Under the pieces are notes generated by a model. The model was not told the DNA's origin. It did not search any database and saw only the letters and a list, made by a program, of their open reading frames with translations. A DNA stretch of 64,000 bases from Hazenella coriacea. GTDB lineage: Bacteria > Bacillota > Bacilli > Thermoactinomycetales > Thermoactinomycetaceae. Each line of letters opens with the position of its first letter. The stretch's first letter is position 1. This document shows positions 17,644-26,726 of this stretch, piece after piece. Made by a program: the position numbers and the translations under genes. The stretch is from assembly GCF_004341825.1 (NCBI RefSeq), contig NZ_SMAG01000003.1, forward strand, positions 248,001 through 312,000. The letters run 5' to 3'.

Positions 17644-18165
17644 GTGGATAAAAAAGTGGTTTACATAGGGCTTCTATCTTTTGTCCTAGTTCTATCTTTG
17701 ATGGGAAACCTTACTCTGTATTCTGAGATCAATGAACTGAATGACAAAATAATAAAGTTAACTGAACAAGATAAAGCAACTGACATAGCGAAACAATTTG
17801 TCCAATTATTTATGATGAACCCTACAAAGGAAAATGAAGCTAAATTAAAAAAAATCACTACTGATCAAGCACAGAAAGATATATTTTCCTCTGAAGAAGA
17901 TCACGAACCTTTGGAAGGAGAAATTCAACAAGAAGTTGTTATTGATAACACCTATTTTAATCGAAAGTCTCTAAAAGAAGTGAATGTGATTGTCAAATAT
18001 CGCATTAACTATCAAATTGGTGATACAGCTACGAGTGGTGAGTATGAAATCAATGTAGATTTAATTCGAATAGCTGACACTTGGAAAGTTGATACATTTA
18101 AGTTTGAGCAAGCCGATACAGACTTAGATCCAGTTTCTTCTGAAAAGGAGGAGGAGACAAAATGA
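17644..18165 (+). CDS. VirB8/TcpC-like T4SS protein
   Basis: 173 aa. An N-terminal membrane helix (YIGLLSFVLVLSLMGNL), a short coiled stretch, then an alpha-plus-beta domain ending in strands (VNVIVKYRINYQI, YEINVDLIRIADTWKVDTF) typical of NTF2-like VirB8 folds. It would be an extracytoplasmic scaffold subunit. GTG start after GAGGTGAAA; overlaps the next gene by 4 bp. Called on layout and operon position. Confidence 0.65.
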   Translation: MDKKVVYIGLLSFVLVLSLMGNLTLYSEINELNDKIIKLTEQDKATDIAKQFVQLFMMNPTKENEAKLKKITTDQAQKDIFSSEEDHEPLEGEIQQEVVIDNTYFNRKSLKEVNVIVKYRINYQIGDTATSGEYEINVDLIRIADTWKVDTFKFEQADTDLDPVSSEKEEETK

Positions 18166-19142
18166 GGCTTCAAAAGTGGATCCCTATAATCCTACTTCTC
18201 AGTTTAATCTTTACTTTCACTTTCGCTACAGTGGTAAATGCAGAAGAAAAACAAGAACCATCTGAAGATTATAAGAAGATAGAGGATAAATTTGATTGCG
18301 ACAGTTTTGATCCTGTTTGTCATGTGAAGCTTTGGATGATTAGTATAACTATGGATATTTTTGACTCTGTAGCATTATTTGTAAAACTGGCTGTTATAGC
18401 AACCAATACAATTATCTATAAACCAAAAGTCATAGAGTATTTGGGTTACTTCAAAGAAACTTCACAAGTTTTAATTTCGGCTTTTTTCCTTTTCCATCTT
18501 GTCAAAGTCCTATCTTATTATTGGATTGAACAGGATACACAACGTTTTAAAACTATGATAAACAAGTTGCTTATCACAACCGTTATGATTGCTGGATATC
18601 AGTGGGCTTTTTCAAAATTAGTGTTAGTAATGATTGAAAGTGTAGTAAAATTTGAACCTGATTTAGGGGAATTTGAAGCAATGTTTCTTACTCTACTAAC
18701 TCCATATGCTAGTCTGGTCACTTTATTGTTTTTACTGATGGGACTTCTTGTGCTAATTGTTAGCTTTCAGGTCTTAATTCGGTCAGCAGAGCTTGCATTC
18801 ATGTATATGGTTGGTCCCTTTGCGATTGCAACAAACTTAAATGAAGAATTTAATTTATTTACTCCATGGTGGCGAACATTGTTATCTATTATGATCACCC
18901 AGTTTGTACAGGTTTTTCTGGTGATGTTTACTATAGATTTAGTTTCAAATTCGGAGGCAACTATAAGTGGGATCCATAATTACTATCTAGCCATCGCCAT
19001 GATGATTTTAGTCATCAAAAGTCCTGCGTTTATCAAAGAATTTATGTATAGTACAGGGGCAGGACAAACAGTAGTGGGGATGACGACGAAAACAGCTGGA
19101 GCCGTCAGTAAGCAGTTGATCAGATTTGCTATGAAAAAATAA
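18162..19142 (+). CDS. VirB6/TrsL-like polytopic T4SS channel protein
   Basis: 326 aa with a cleavable-looking signal sequence (residues 1-27, ending VNAEE), a short Cys-containing external segment, and about six membrane helices including ALFVKLAVIATNTIIY and LVTLLFLLMGLLVLIVSF. This corresponds to VirB6/TraL. It is the last recognisable plus-strand secretion gene and is followed closely by the first L-family gene. Confidence 0.75.
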   Translation: MRLQKWIPIILLLSLIFTFTFATVVNAEEKQEPSEDYKKIEDKFDCDSFDPVCHVKLWMISITMDIFDSVALFVKLAVIATNTIIYKPKVIEYLGYFKETSQVLISAFFLFHLVKVLSYYWIEQDTQRFKTMINKLLITTVMIAGYQWAFSKLVLVMIESVVKFEPDLGEFEAMFLTLLTPYASLVTLLFLLMGLLVLIVSFQVLIRSAELAFMYMVGPFAIATNLNEEFNLFTPWWRTLLSIMITQFVQVFLVMFTIDLVSNSEATISGIHNYYLAIAMMILVIKSPAFIKEFMYSTGAGQTVVGMTTKTAGAVSKQLIRFAMKK

Positions 19143-19156
19143 GGGGGAATCCAACA

Positions 19157-19489
19157 TTGCGAAAAATGTACATAGTATGGGGAGTCGTGGGGATTTTAAT
19201 TATTGGAATCATTACTACTTGGTTATTAAGTAGTAATGAAAATGAATTCGTCGGAAAATGGATTAATGATGGAAAATGCGGGATTGATGTAATGGATATT
19301 AAAGAAGATATGACAGCTGACTTTAGTTATCATGGAAGAACTATACCAGGAAAGTTAGAAAAGCAAGGAGAGAACCTTTATAAATTTGATGGGGGAAAGG
19401 TATGGATATTTCGTGTAGACATAAAAGATGATGAGATGACAACAATTTATCAGGATGGAGTCACCTGTAAATATAAGAGAAGTGAATAG
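19157..19489 (+). CDS. L-family tethered small protein, copy L1
   Basis: 110 aa, TTG start behind AAGGGGGA. One N-terminal membrane helix (MYIVWGVVGILIIGIITTWL), then a beta-rich outside domain beginning FVGKWINDGKC. Two cysteines (in GKCGIDV and VTCKYKR) frame the domain and probably form a disulfide. The same plan occurs in L2, L3 (24324), L4 (27886) and a pseudogene. Close to the VirB6-like gene (14 bp), so probably part of the T4SS operon. Function unknown; a membrane-bound immunity or exclusion protein is one inference. Confidence 0.6.
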   Translation: MRKMYIVWGVVGILIIGIITTWLLSSNENEFVGKWINDGKCGIDVMDIKEDMTADFSYHGRTIPGKLEKQGENLYKFDGGKVWIFRVDIKDDEMTTIYQDGVTCKYKRSE

Positions 19490-19667
19490 GAAATATTCAA
19501 ACGAAAGTTTCAAATTGTAGAAAAATCCTCTATGAAAAAATCATAACCTTGAAAGCTTATTCTATTTAAAAGACGACTGCTTCACGGTTCTCTATTAATG
19601 AACGGTCGTCAAGTCATTTACAAAACCCTTCACCAGTCAAAAGGAAAAAATAAGGGGGAATCCAACA

Positions 19668-20000
19668 TTGCGAAAAATGTACATAGTATGGGGTGCCGTG
19701 GGAATTTTAACTATTGGAATTATTACTACTTGGTTATTAAGTAGTAATGAAAATGAATTCGTCGGAAAATGGATTAATGATGGAAAATGTGGGATTGATG
19801 TAATGGATATTAAAGAAGATATGACAGCTGACTTTAGTTATCATGGAAGAACTATACCAGGAAAGTTAGAAAAGCAAGGAGAGAACCTTTATAAATTTGA
19901 TGGGGGAAAGGTATGGATATTTCGTGTAGACATAAAAGATGATGAGATGACTACTATAAAAAATACCGGAGTCACCTGCAAATATAAGAGAAGTGAATAG
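19668..20000 (+). CDS. L-family tethered small protein, copy L2
   Basis: Near-identical tandem copy of L1 (110 aa). Differences are confined to a few residues in the membrane helix (GAVGILTIG) and near the C-terminus (TTIKNTGVTCKYK instead of TTIYQDGVTCKYK). The cysteine pair is kept. The leader and start context are duplicated too. The high identity implies recent duplication. Confidence 0.6.
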   Translation: MRKMYIVWGAVGILTIGIITTWLLSSNENEFVGKWINDGKCGIDVMDIKEDMTADFSYHGRTIPGKLEKQGENLYKFDGGKVWIFRVDIKDDEMTTIKNTGVTCKYKRSE

Positions 20001-20062
20001 GAAAGCCTTAATGATTAGTCTGTAGAAACCCCTCTTCTCAAGATACTAAATCCTAAATATGC

Positions 20063-20108
20063 GGCGACCACTTCAAGATATTCTTTCGTCGAACGGTCGC
20101 CTCTTTTT
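20063..20108 (+). terminator. Rho-independent terminator after the plus-strand T4SS/L operon
   Basis: GGCGACC and GGTCGCC pair across a 25-nt loop, followed by TCTTTTTC. It lies at the point where the plus-strand operon meets the minus-strand A/B array. Confidence 0.6.
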
Positions 20109-20135
20109 CAAAGATACGACATCAATCAACTTTAT

Positions 20136-20803
20136 TTAAAATTCACTTATTAATCTTACTAGACCTATCAATCCAATAATAGTGCATTTCATTTTAAAAA
20201 TACCTTGTGAAATAAAATTTTCTCCTAATCGCTCTGCGGACTTATTATTTTTAAAATATATATAGCTCTCCTTTTTTAACTGATATTGATTAATGTCAAT
20301 ATTAGGCCCCAATGCTTGTTCAAGTTCAGTAAATATTCCCTCTATTTTTGATCTGCATATTGATTAGCATCTCTTTCAATTGCTTGATAATAGTACATAA
20401 AATCGTACATGGGGCTTAAATATACTCCTCCCATGTGACGAGTATTTTTTCTCCATAACTCTAATTCTTTATGGTCAGGATGTATTTCAGGGTTTTCCAA
20501 GGCATAATGTTGGTAGGCATGTCTTCCTTCATGGATCACTGTTTCTACAATATTGTAACTTTGTTCGTCTGTTAATGAATTAAGAGCCACATATATCTCT
20601 TTTTTCTTATGATTATAGTAACCCAAGCCGTTACCCAGCTCTTCTTTTTCATCCTATGTAAAAGACCTAGGATCTTTGATATTGATCGCTTTTCTCCCTT
20701 GTTCAAGTGCTAAATTGTTTTCCAAATCCTGAAGAGCATTTAACTTTTCATCTACGGATAATTGGCTCCATCTAGATGAGTGAAATAGATGAGTGTTTAT
20801 CAA
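20136..20803 (-). pseudogene. B-family zincin pseudogene (B1)
   Basis: Same protein as B2 and B3 but broken in two places. Reading from the TTG at 20803 (AAGGGGAAGG about 7 bases upstream), the frame has a TAG at 20654 where B3 has a sense codon. It reads on through the HEGRH zincin motif, then loses one A in the AAAAA run near 20347, so the frame after YADQK shifts. The rest (IEGIFTELEQALGPNID) continues in another frame to 20136, without the shared C-terminal domain. The start lies 2 bp after the A1 stop codon. Confidence 0.75.
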
Positions 20804-20804
20804 A

Positions 20805-21119
20805 TCAAAACCTTCCCCTTTCGAAATAGTCTAATAGAGATTCAGCTGTTCCAGGTACTCTCAAAACAGTATCCAATCTCAATAGAGTACCTATAAAATC
20901 AGAGTTTAAGTTTTCTTCGATCATTTTATAAGTTACTCCTTTTACTTCAAGATCTTCAGGGATCGTTCGATCTTCCAACCATTGGTCCAAAGCACCTTGA
21001 AAATATTCATCCATATTTTTTAAAAGGAGCTTAACAGTAGCATAAGCATGCTCATCATCATAGCCCAACTCTTTCATTAAAATCTCTTTCACCTGTTCTT
21101 CATTAAATTTCAGTGCCAA
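20805..21119 (-). CDS. A-family protein, copy A1
   Basis: 104 aa, acidic, helical, no membrane segment. TTG start behind AGGAGGGTTAATAAA, the same context in all A copies. Conserved stretches are NEEQVKEILMKELGY, LDQWLEDRTIPEDLEVKGV and DFIGTLLRLDTVL. I do not know the family by name; similar small proteins with an LLRLD/P ending occur in Firmicutes. It directly precedes a B gene, suggesting a pair such as immunity and effector. Clearly a real expanded family: six copies in 7 kb. Confidence 0.65.
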   Translation of the reverse strand: MALKFNEEQVKEILMKELGYDDEHAYATVKLLLKNMDEYFQGALDQWLEDRTIPEDLEVKGVTYKMIEENLNSDFIGTLLRLDTVLRVPGTAESLLDYFERGRF

Positions 21120-21279
21120 TTTATTAACCCTCCTATTGTTTTTTACATCTATTCATTATAACTTAATTGTATGTAATTTTTCATATAATTTACTTCTTAA
21201 ATTTCATTTTGTAATATATTTAAGTAGAAGTAGAATTTGAAAATCGAAATCCTATGGTATGAATCCTTCATCTATCTAT

Positions 21280-22266
21280 TTACCTTTCTATTTCCAACAA
21301 ATCCTTTTTATCAACCAATGAATGAACTTCTGACTCTTTGAGCCCAAGATCTTTAAACTGTTCTGGTTTGAGGATTGTTTTCGACTCTTCATTATGTTGT
21401 AAAATCTGTATGGCTATGTTGGATGTTTGAAGAGAGAAAGGTTTTAATTTTAGATCCGGATATTGTTCTTGAAATGACTTTTGTGCAAGCTCATTTAAAA
21501 ACTTGATCTTTTTACTTACCTTGTTCGACTGGCTTTCAAGTGAATGCTTCTGGTTCAAGAACTTGTTTTCCTCCATCTTTCCTTCTCGAAAGGCTTTATT
21601 TAATCTTTGCATAAGCTGATCTATTTGATTTTTAGCCATTAGAAGTTGGCTATATTTTTTGTTGTTATCTGTCCATACCAATTTACCTATTTTGAGTCCA
21701 TTTTCTGGTTGTTTGATTGGATCTTCGGTCGGCTTATTAGGTTGTTCTTTCTCTTTTTCTCTATTTTTTTGTTCATAATAATTCTTTTCAACTAAGTTAT
21801 CTATTTGCGAAATAAAATCATTTCCAAAAAATTCAATACCCCTAGCTTTTACAATTTCAACATAACGTGTTTTTTCCTGTTGATATTGTTCGATACCAAT
21901 ATTGGATCCTAGTATCTTTTCAAGGTCTGCATACATTTCTTTCATTTTTTGCTCTGTATATTGATTAGCATCTCTTTCAGTTGCTTGATAATAGTACATA
22001 AAATCATACTTTGGAACTAAATATACTCCCTCCGTTTCAAAAGTGTTTTTCCTCCATAGCTCTAGCTCCATCTCATTTGGATGTACTTCTGGATTTTCCA
22101 AGGCATAATGTTGGTAGGCATGCCTTCCTTCATGGATTACTGTTTCCACAATATTGTAACTTTGTTGTTCTGTTAATGATCTTAGAACCACGTATATTTT
22201 TTGGTCCTCATGATCATAGTATCCTAAACCATTACCTAGTGCTTTTTGTTCTTCCATTGTAAGCAA
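21280..22266 (-). CDS. B-family HExxH metalloprotease-like protein, copy B2
   Basis: 328 aa from the first ATG. The N-terminal domain holds a zincin motif, VIHEGRHAYQH (H-E-x-x-H), and about 55 residues later ERDANQY, which fits the E..AN.[FY] third-ligand helix of gluzincins such as ImmA/IrrE. A Lys/Glu/Pro linker follows, then a coiled-coil domain ending in QYPDLKLKPFSLQ. The frame and its similarity to B3 run on upstream for about 35-40 codons (e.g. STNWSELSIDEKLNALQDLE) to the A2 stop, yet that part has no ATG or GTG and its only TTG comes four codons before this ATG. The true start may be non-AUG or a frameshift from A2. Confidence 0.7.
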   Translation of the reverse strand: MLTMEEQKALGNGLGYYDHEDQKIYVVLRSLTEQQSYNIVETVIHEGRHAYQHYALENPEVHPNEMELELWRKNTFETEGVYLVPKYDFMYYYQATERDANQYTEQKMKEMYADLEKILGSNIGIEQYQQEKTRYVEIVKARGIEFFGNDFISQIDNLVEKNYYEQKNREKEKEQPNKPTEDPIKQPENGLKIGKLVWTDNNKKYSQLLMAKNQIDQLMQRLNKAFREGKMEENKFLNQKHSLESQSNKVSKKIKFLNELAQKSFQEQYPDLKLKPFSLQTSNIAIQILQHNEESKTILKPEQFKDLGLKESEVHSLVDKKDLLEIER

Positions 22267-22397
22267 TCTAGGATCTTGAATCTTGACTGGCTTTCTCCCC
22301 TGTTCAAGTGCTGAATGATTTTCTAAATCCTGTAAAGCATTTAACTTTTCATCTATAGATAATTCGCTCCAGTTGGTTGAGTGAAATCGATGGGTGT

Positions 22398-22715
22398 CTA
22401 TCGAAATCTTCTCCTTTCGATTTGTTTTAATACAGATTTAGCGGCCCCTGGCTTATGTAAAACGGTATCCAATCTTAAAAGAGTGCCGATGAAATCGGAG
22501 TTGAAACTTTCTTGAATCATTTTATAACTAACCCCTTTCACTTCAAGATCTTCAGGAACAGTTCGATCTTCTAACCATTGGTCTAAAGCATCTTGAAAAT
22601 ATTCATCCATATTTTTCAAAAGGAGTTTAACAGTAGCATAAGCATGCTCATCATCATAGCCCAACTCTTTCATTAAAATCTCTTTCACCTGTTCTTCATC
22701 AAATTTCAGTGCCAA
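22398..22715 (-). CDS. A-family protein, copy A2
   Basis: 105 aa, TTG start in the family context. Very close to A1 over the first 70 residues and divergent at the C-terminus (KPGAAKSVLKQIERRRFR). Its stop codon TAG overlaps the open B2 frame, which lies in another phase. It is the cognate A partner of B2 by position. Confidence 0.65.
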   Translation of the reverse strand: MALKFDEEQVKEILMKELGYDDEHAYATVKLLLKNMDEYFQDALDQWLEDRTVPEDLEVKGVSYKMIQESFNSDFIGTLLRLDTVLHKPGAAKSVLKQIERRRFR

Positions 22716-22909
22716 TTATTACCCCTCCTATTGTTTTTTACATCTATTGATTATAACTTAATTGTATGTGATATAATTTACTTCTTAGATTTCATTTTGT
22801 ATTATATTTAAGTAGAAGCAGAATTTGAAAATCAAACTCTTAACCTATGAAGATTCATTTGGGAAAATCCTATTTTAAGTTTAATATCTATGACAATGTT
22901 TTTTATTAT

Positions 22910-23057
22910 CTATCCATACCCATTTAGCTATTTAAGTCTATTTTCTGGTTTTGCAAGTTGTTTCTTTTTCTTTTTTTTTTTGAAATAGGTAATTGTACAT
23001 TAAATCGTACTGAGGGTTTTAATATTGTCTTCAGTTGGTTGAGTGAAATCGATGGGT
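22910..23057 (-). pseudogene. B-family deletion remnant behind A3
   Basis: After the A3 stop the B N-terminus begins (THRFHSTN-like) and jumps to a segment like PQYDLMYNYLF (compare EYDFMYYYQ in B3), then to a Lys-rich linker like KEKEQPAKPEN with stops. Most of the zincin domain is gone. Nearly identical remnants lie behind A5 and, partly inverted, behind A6. Confidence 0.55.
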
Positions 23058-23059
23058 GT

Positions 23060-23377
23060 TTATTGAAACCTTCCCCTTTCGATTTGTTCTAATAGATCTT
23101 CGGCAATTCCAGGTGTTCGCAAAATACTATCCAATCTCAATAAAGTACCTATAAAATCAGTGTTTAAGTTTTCTTCGATGATTTTATAACTAACCTCTTT
23201 CACTTCAAGATCTTCAGGAATAGTTCGATCTTCCAACCATTGGTCCAAAACATCTTGAAAATATTTATCCATATTTTTTAAAATGAGTTTAACTACATCC
23301 CTAGCTAATGTTTCTTTATATCCCAACTCTTTCATTAAAATATCTTTCACCTGTTCTTCATCAAAGATCAGTGCCAA
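23060..23377 (-). CDS. A-family protein, copy A3
   Basis: 105 aa from the TTG at 23377 (GAGGGGTAATAAA upstream), which aligns with the other copies; an ATG 33 bases further upstream lies before that Shine-Dalgarno. It belongs to the subgroup with KETLARDVVKLILKNMD (with A4 and A6). Followed by a degenerate B remnant. Confidence 0.62.
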   Translation of the reverse strand: MALIFDEEQVKDILMKELGYKETLARDVVKLILKNMDKYFQDVLDQWLEDRTIPEDLEVKEVSYKIIEENLNTDFIGTLLRLDSILRTPGIAEDLLEQIERGRFQ

Positions 23378-23537
23378 TTTATTACCCCTCCTCGTGTGTT
23401 TTTCATCCATTTATTACAACTTAATTGTATGTAATTTTTCATATAATTTACTTCTAAAATTTCACTTTGCAATATGTTTAAGTAGAGGCAGAATTTGAAA
23501 ATCGAAATCCTATGGTATGAATCCTTCATCTATCTAT

Positions 23538-23670
23538 TTACCTTTCTATTTCCAATAGTTCTTTTTTATCAACCAACGAATGAGCTTCTGACTCCTTAAA
23601 ACCAAGATCTTTAAACTGTTCTGGCTTAAGAGCGGTTTTCTACTCTTCATTATATTCTAAAGTCCGTTAT
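23538..23670 (-). pseudogene. C-terminal fragment of a B-family gene
   Basis: Encodes the last about 44 residues of the B family (ALKPEQFKDLGFKESEAHSL ... LLEIER) with an in-frame stop upstream (NEE-stop-K). It is joined abruptly at about 23670 to a decayed L gene, marking a rearrangement point inside the array. Confidence 0.6.
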
Positions 23671-23704
23671 GTCTTGGTTTTTGATCACCCTTATTATAAG
23701 GGTT

Positions 23705-23950
23705 CTATTGCTCTTTTGAGTACTCACAACCCTCAAAATACACTAAGTCACATGATTTCTTTATTTCAAATTCGAAGCTTGTTACGTACATATCGAAATT
23801 ATAGATATCACTTTCCGCTGTCTTTTTTTAAAATACCTGTAATAAAGCTATTTGTATCACTAGTTAACGTTAAAGTTCTATCATCAAGAAAAGACGGTTC
23901 AATTGAAGGACACTTGTAGTTTGTGGAACCAAATCCCCTTCACTTGCCAA
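23705..23950 (-). pseudogene. L-family pseudogene
   Basis: On the minus strand the L-domain signature is split over two frames: YKCPSIEPSFLDDRTLTLTS ... GILKKDSGK, then, after a one-base shift near 23810, DIYNFDMYVTSFEFEIKK ... GCEYSKEQ-stop. Compare DCEFSRE at the end of L3. The Cys pair and LDDRTLT are recognisable. Upstream (23940-24125) a short open frame of unclear origin may be part of the same wreck. Confidence 0.6.
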
Positions 23951-24221
23951 GATTTAAACCACTTCCCTTGTACTTACCTTCAGTCCAGTTAGTCTTTTTT
24001 CTAAGAATCTCAATTTGTATAGCCAATTCTTCTATTTCCCGCTTTGAAGAGCTATTTACTAAGGCATAAAATCCACCCAAATAAAGACTTCTCTCTATTT
24101 TTAATACTATAGTTGTAAGAACCATGCAACTGAAATATTGGCACCAGATATCACTCTAGTTAACACAATCTCCATCTTTTGCTCAACTGTAATTTCCTCT
24201 CCTTCCCATTAACATTAAAAC

Positions 24222-24275
24222 GACTCCATAAAACCTCAGGTAAAAAACTAAGTTATAATGGGTTTTTACGGAGTC
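24222..24275. repeat. Inverted repeat resembling insertion-sequence ends
   Basis: GACTCCATAAAACC at the left and GGGTTTTTACGGAGTC at the right are near-perfect inverted repeats enclosing CTCAGGTAAAAAACTAAG. The left half resembles 36389-36425 (ACCCCATAAAACCCC ... AACTAAGTTATACTGAG). No transposase is nearby; it may be a tiny remnant or MITE-like element, or a terminator. Confidence 0.4.
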
Positions 24276-24323
24276 AGTATATCAAATTTAAATTAATCCA
24301 TATGTGTAGTATGTAAAAAACCT

Positions 24324-24785
24324 TTACTCTCTTGAGAACTCACAGTCATCAATAGATAGTAGGTCAGGATCCAACTTCTTAAATTCTATGTCAAAGTCTT
24401 CTTTACTGTTATTAAATATATATTTATTTTCAACATCAGTCTTTTTCAGAATACCAGTTAAAATAGTATCAGCCTCTCCTGTCCCTTTAACATACACCGT
24501 TAAAGTTCTATCATCAATAAAATCAAGACGATTTGGGCATCGATCTTTAGTTCCCTTGCTCAAAGTCCAATACCCCTTATTTCCTTCTAGTGTACTGTCA
24601 TTTTGAGAAACAATATGTTCATTCATTCCAACATTTTGATTTTGGACATTGTTGACATGACCAACCTCTTCACTCTTCTTTGTATCCTCGGTACTTTTCA
24701 TATAGATCACAGTTCCAGATACTGAAACAATACAAACCAATAACATAAGGAGGGGTGTCTTTAATTTTATAAATATTTCTTTCAA
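24324..24785 (-). CDS. L-family tethered small protein, copy L3
   Basis: 153 aa. N-terminal membrane helix (TPLLMLLVCIVSVSGTVIYM), a polar linker of about 50 residues longer than in other copies, then the L domain: GYWTLSKGTKDRCPNRLDF, DDRTLTVYV, GILKKTDVENKYIF, IEFKKLDPDLLSIDDCEF. The two domain cysteines are kept. It lies between B3 and the L pseudogene. Confidence 0.62.
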   Translation of the reverse strand: MKEIFIKLKTPLLMLLVCIVSVSGTVIYMKSTEDTKKSEEVGHVNNVQNQNVGMNEHIVSQNDSTLEGNKGYWTLSKGTKDRCPNRLDFIDDRTLTVYVKGTGEADTILTGILKKTDVENKYIFNNSKEDFDIEFKKLDPDLLSIDDCEFSRE

Positions 24786-24939
24786 AGCCCACTCAACCTT
24801 TCACACTAATATTTAAAATATACGGATATTCTATTATCTTTTAATATATGTAATATGTCAATTGTTGTTAATATGTAAATAACAAAGAAGAGTTACTTCC
24901 ACTGATAATAAAAGTGGAGATAACACACTAATATATTTC

Positions 24940-26004
24940 CTACATCTCAACTTCCAACAAATCCTTTTTATCAACCAATGAATGAACTTCTGACTCTTTG
25001 AGCCCAAGATCTTTAAACTGTTCTGGCTTAAGAGTGGTTTTCGACTCTTCATTATGTTGTAAAATCCGTATGGCTATGTTGGATGTTTGAAGAGAGAAAG
25101 GTTTTAATTTTAGATCCGGATATTGTTCTTGAAATGACTTTTGTGCAAGCTCATTTAAAAACTTGATCTTTTTACTTACCTTGTTCGACTGGCTTTCAAG
25201 TGAATGCTTCTGGTTCAAGAACTTGTTTTCCTCCATCTTTCCTTCTCGAAAGGCTTTATTTAATCTTTGCATAAGCTGATCTATTTGATTTTTAGCCACT
25301 AGAAGTTGGCTATGTTTTTTGTTGTTTTCTGTCCATACCAATTTACCTATTTTGAGTCCATTTTCTGGTTGTTTGATTGGATTTTCGGTCGGCTTTGCAG
25401 GTTGTTCTTTCTCTTTTTCTTTATTTTTTAGTAGTTCATAAAATTCGTTGACTTTATTATCTACTTCTGAAATGAAATTATCACCTGAAAATTCTATAGC
25501 TCGATTTTTCATAGTTGCAACATAACTCGTTTTTTTTGATTGATATTGTTCGTAATCAATATTGGGTCCTAATTTTTTTTCAAGATCAGTATACAATGCT
25601 TCTACTTTTTGTTCTGTATACTGATTAGCATCTCTTTCAATTGCTTGATAATAGTACATGAAATCATACTCAGGCGGTAAGTAAACCCCACCTACTAATC
25701 CAGTATTTTTTCTCCATAACTCTAATTCTTTATGGTCAGGATGTATTTCAGGGTTTTCCAAGGCATAATGTTGGTAGGCATGCCTTCCTTCGTGGATGAC
25801 GGTTTCCACAATATTGTAACTTTGTTCAGCTGTTAATGAATCTAGATTTACATATATTTTTTTGTTCTCATGATCATAGTACCCCAAACCATTACCAAGT
25901 TCCCTCTTTTCTTCTATTGTAAGCGATCTAGGATCTTTAATCTCAATTGGTTTTCTACCTTGTTCCAGTGCTAAATAATCTTCCAAGTCTTGAAGCGTGT
26001 TCAA
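24940..26004 (-). CDS. B-family HExxH metalloprotease-like protein, copy B3
   Basis: 354 aa from the TTG at 26004. Residues 70-80 hold VIHEGRHAYQH and about 55 residues on ERDANQYTEQ, as in B2. The C-terminal 140 residues (GKLVWTENNKKHSQLL ... LKLKPFSLQTSNIAI) are over 95% like B2. The open frame continues upstream into STNWGQLSIDEK and reaches the A4 stop without any ATG, GTG or TTG. The homologous region is conserved in B1-B3, so it is probably translated. No signal peptide. A toxin-like intracellular protease is an inference from motif and context. Confidence 0.7.
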   Translation of the reverse strand: MNTLQDLEDYLALEQGRKPIEIKDPRSLTIEEKRELGNGLGYYDHENKKIYVNLDSLTAEQSYNIVETVIHEGRHAYQHYALENPEIHPDHKELELWRKNTGLVGGVYLPPEYDFMYYYQAIERDANQYTEQKVEALYTDLEKKLGPNIDYEQYQSKKTSYVATMKNRAIEFSGDNFISEVDNKVNEFYELLKNKEKEKEQPAKPTENPIKQPENGLKIGKLVWTENNKKHSQLLVAKNQIDQLMQRLNKAFREGKMEENKFLNQKHSLESQSNKVSKKIKFLNELAQKSFQEQYPDLKLKPFSLQTSNIAIRILQHNEESKTTLKPEQFKDLGLKESEVHSLVDKKDLLEVEM

Positions 26005-26057
26005 CTTTTCATCTATAGATAATTGGCCCCAGTTGGTTGAATGAAATCGATGGGTGT

Positions 26058-26375
26058 TTATCGAAACCTTCCCCTTTCGATTTGTTTTAATATAGCTTTA
26101 GCAGTTCCAGGTGTTCGCAAAATACTATCCAATCTCAATAAAGTACCTATAAAATCAGTGTTTAAGTTTTCTTCGATGATTTTATAAGTTACTCCTTTTA
26201 CTTCAAGATCTTCAGGGATCGTTCGATCCTCCAACCATTGGTCCAAAGCACCTTGAAAATATTCATCCATATTTTTCAAAATGAGTTTAACTACATCTCT
26301 AGCTAATGTTTCTTTATATCCCAACTCTTTCATTAAAATCTCTTTCACCTGTTCTTCATTAAATTTCAGTGCCAA
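26058..26375 (-). CDS. A-family protein, copy A4
   Basis: 105 aa, TTG start behind AGGAGGGTTAATAAA. A chimera-like copy: N-terminal half like A1, middle like A3 (KETLARDVVK), C-terminus TPGTAKAILKQIERGRFR. It immediately precedes B3 and is its partner by position. Confidence 0.65.
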   Translation of the reverse strand: MALKFNEEQVKEILMKELGYKETLARDVVKLILKNMDEYFQGALDQWLEDRTIPEDLEVKGVTYKIIEENLNTDFIGTLLRLDSILRTPGTAKAILKQIERGRFR

Positions 26376-26579
26376 TTTATTAACCCTCCTATTGTTTTTT
26401 ACATCTATTCATTATAACTTAATTGTATGTAATTTTTCATATAATTTACTTCTTAGATTTCATTTTGTAATATATTTAAGTAGAAGTAGAATTTGAAAAT
26501 CAAACTCTTAACCTATGAAGATTCATTTGGGAAAATCCTATTTTCAGTTTAATATCTATGACAATGTTTTTTATTATCT

Positions 26580-26725
26580 ATCCATACCCATTTACCTATT
26601 TAAGTCTATTTTCTGGTTTTGCAAGTTGTTTCTTTTTCTTTTTTTTTTGAAATAGGTAATTGTACATTAAATCGTACTGAGGGTTTTAATATTGGCTCCA
26701 GTTTGTTGAGTGAAATCGATCGATG
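26580..26725 (-). pseudogene. B-family deletion remnant behind A5
   Basis: Same structure as the remnant behind A3: the B N-terminus (DRFHSTNWSQ) is followed by a stop, then PQYDLMYNYLFQ and a poly-Lys linker with QLAKPEN. The zincin core is deleted. Confidence 0.55.
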
Positions 26726-26726
26726 T

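Larger units (their letters stand above)
19131..20003 (+). repeat. Tandem duplication carrying L1 and L2
   Basis: About 355 bp around 19136-19492 recurs at 19647-20003, including the AAAATAAGGGGGAATCC leader. The copies are separated by about 155 bp of unlike sequence with a GACGAC/GTCGTC hairpin (19572-19610). Confidence 0.85.

Noticed and set aside
23940-24125. Independent 61-aa gene
   Set aside because: Weak start, no homologous copy in the array and position next to a decayed L gene; treated as part of the wreckage.
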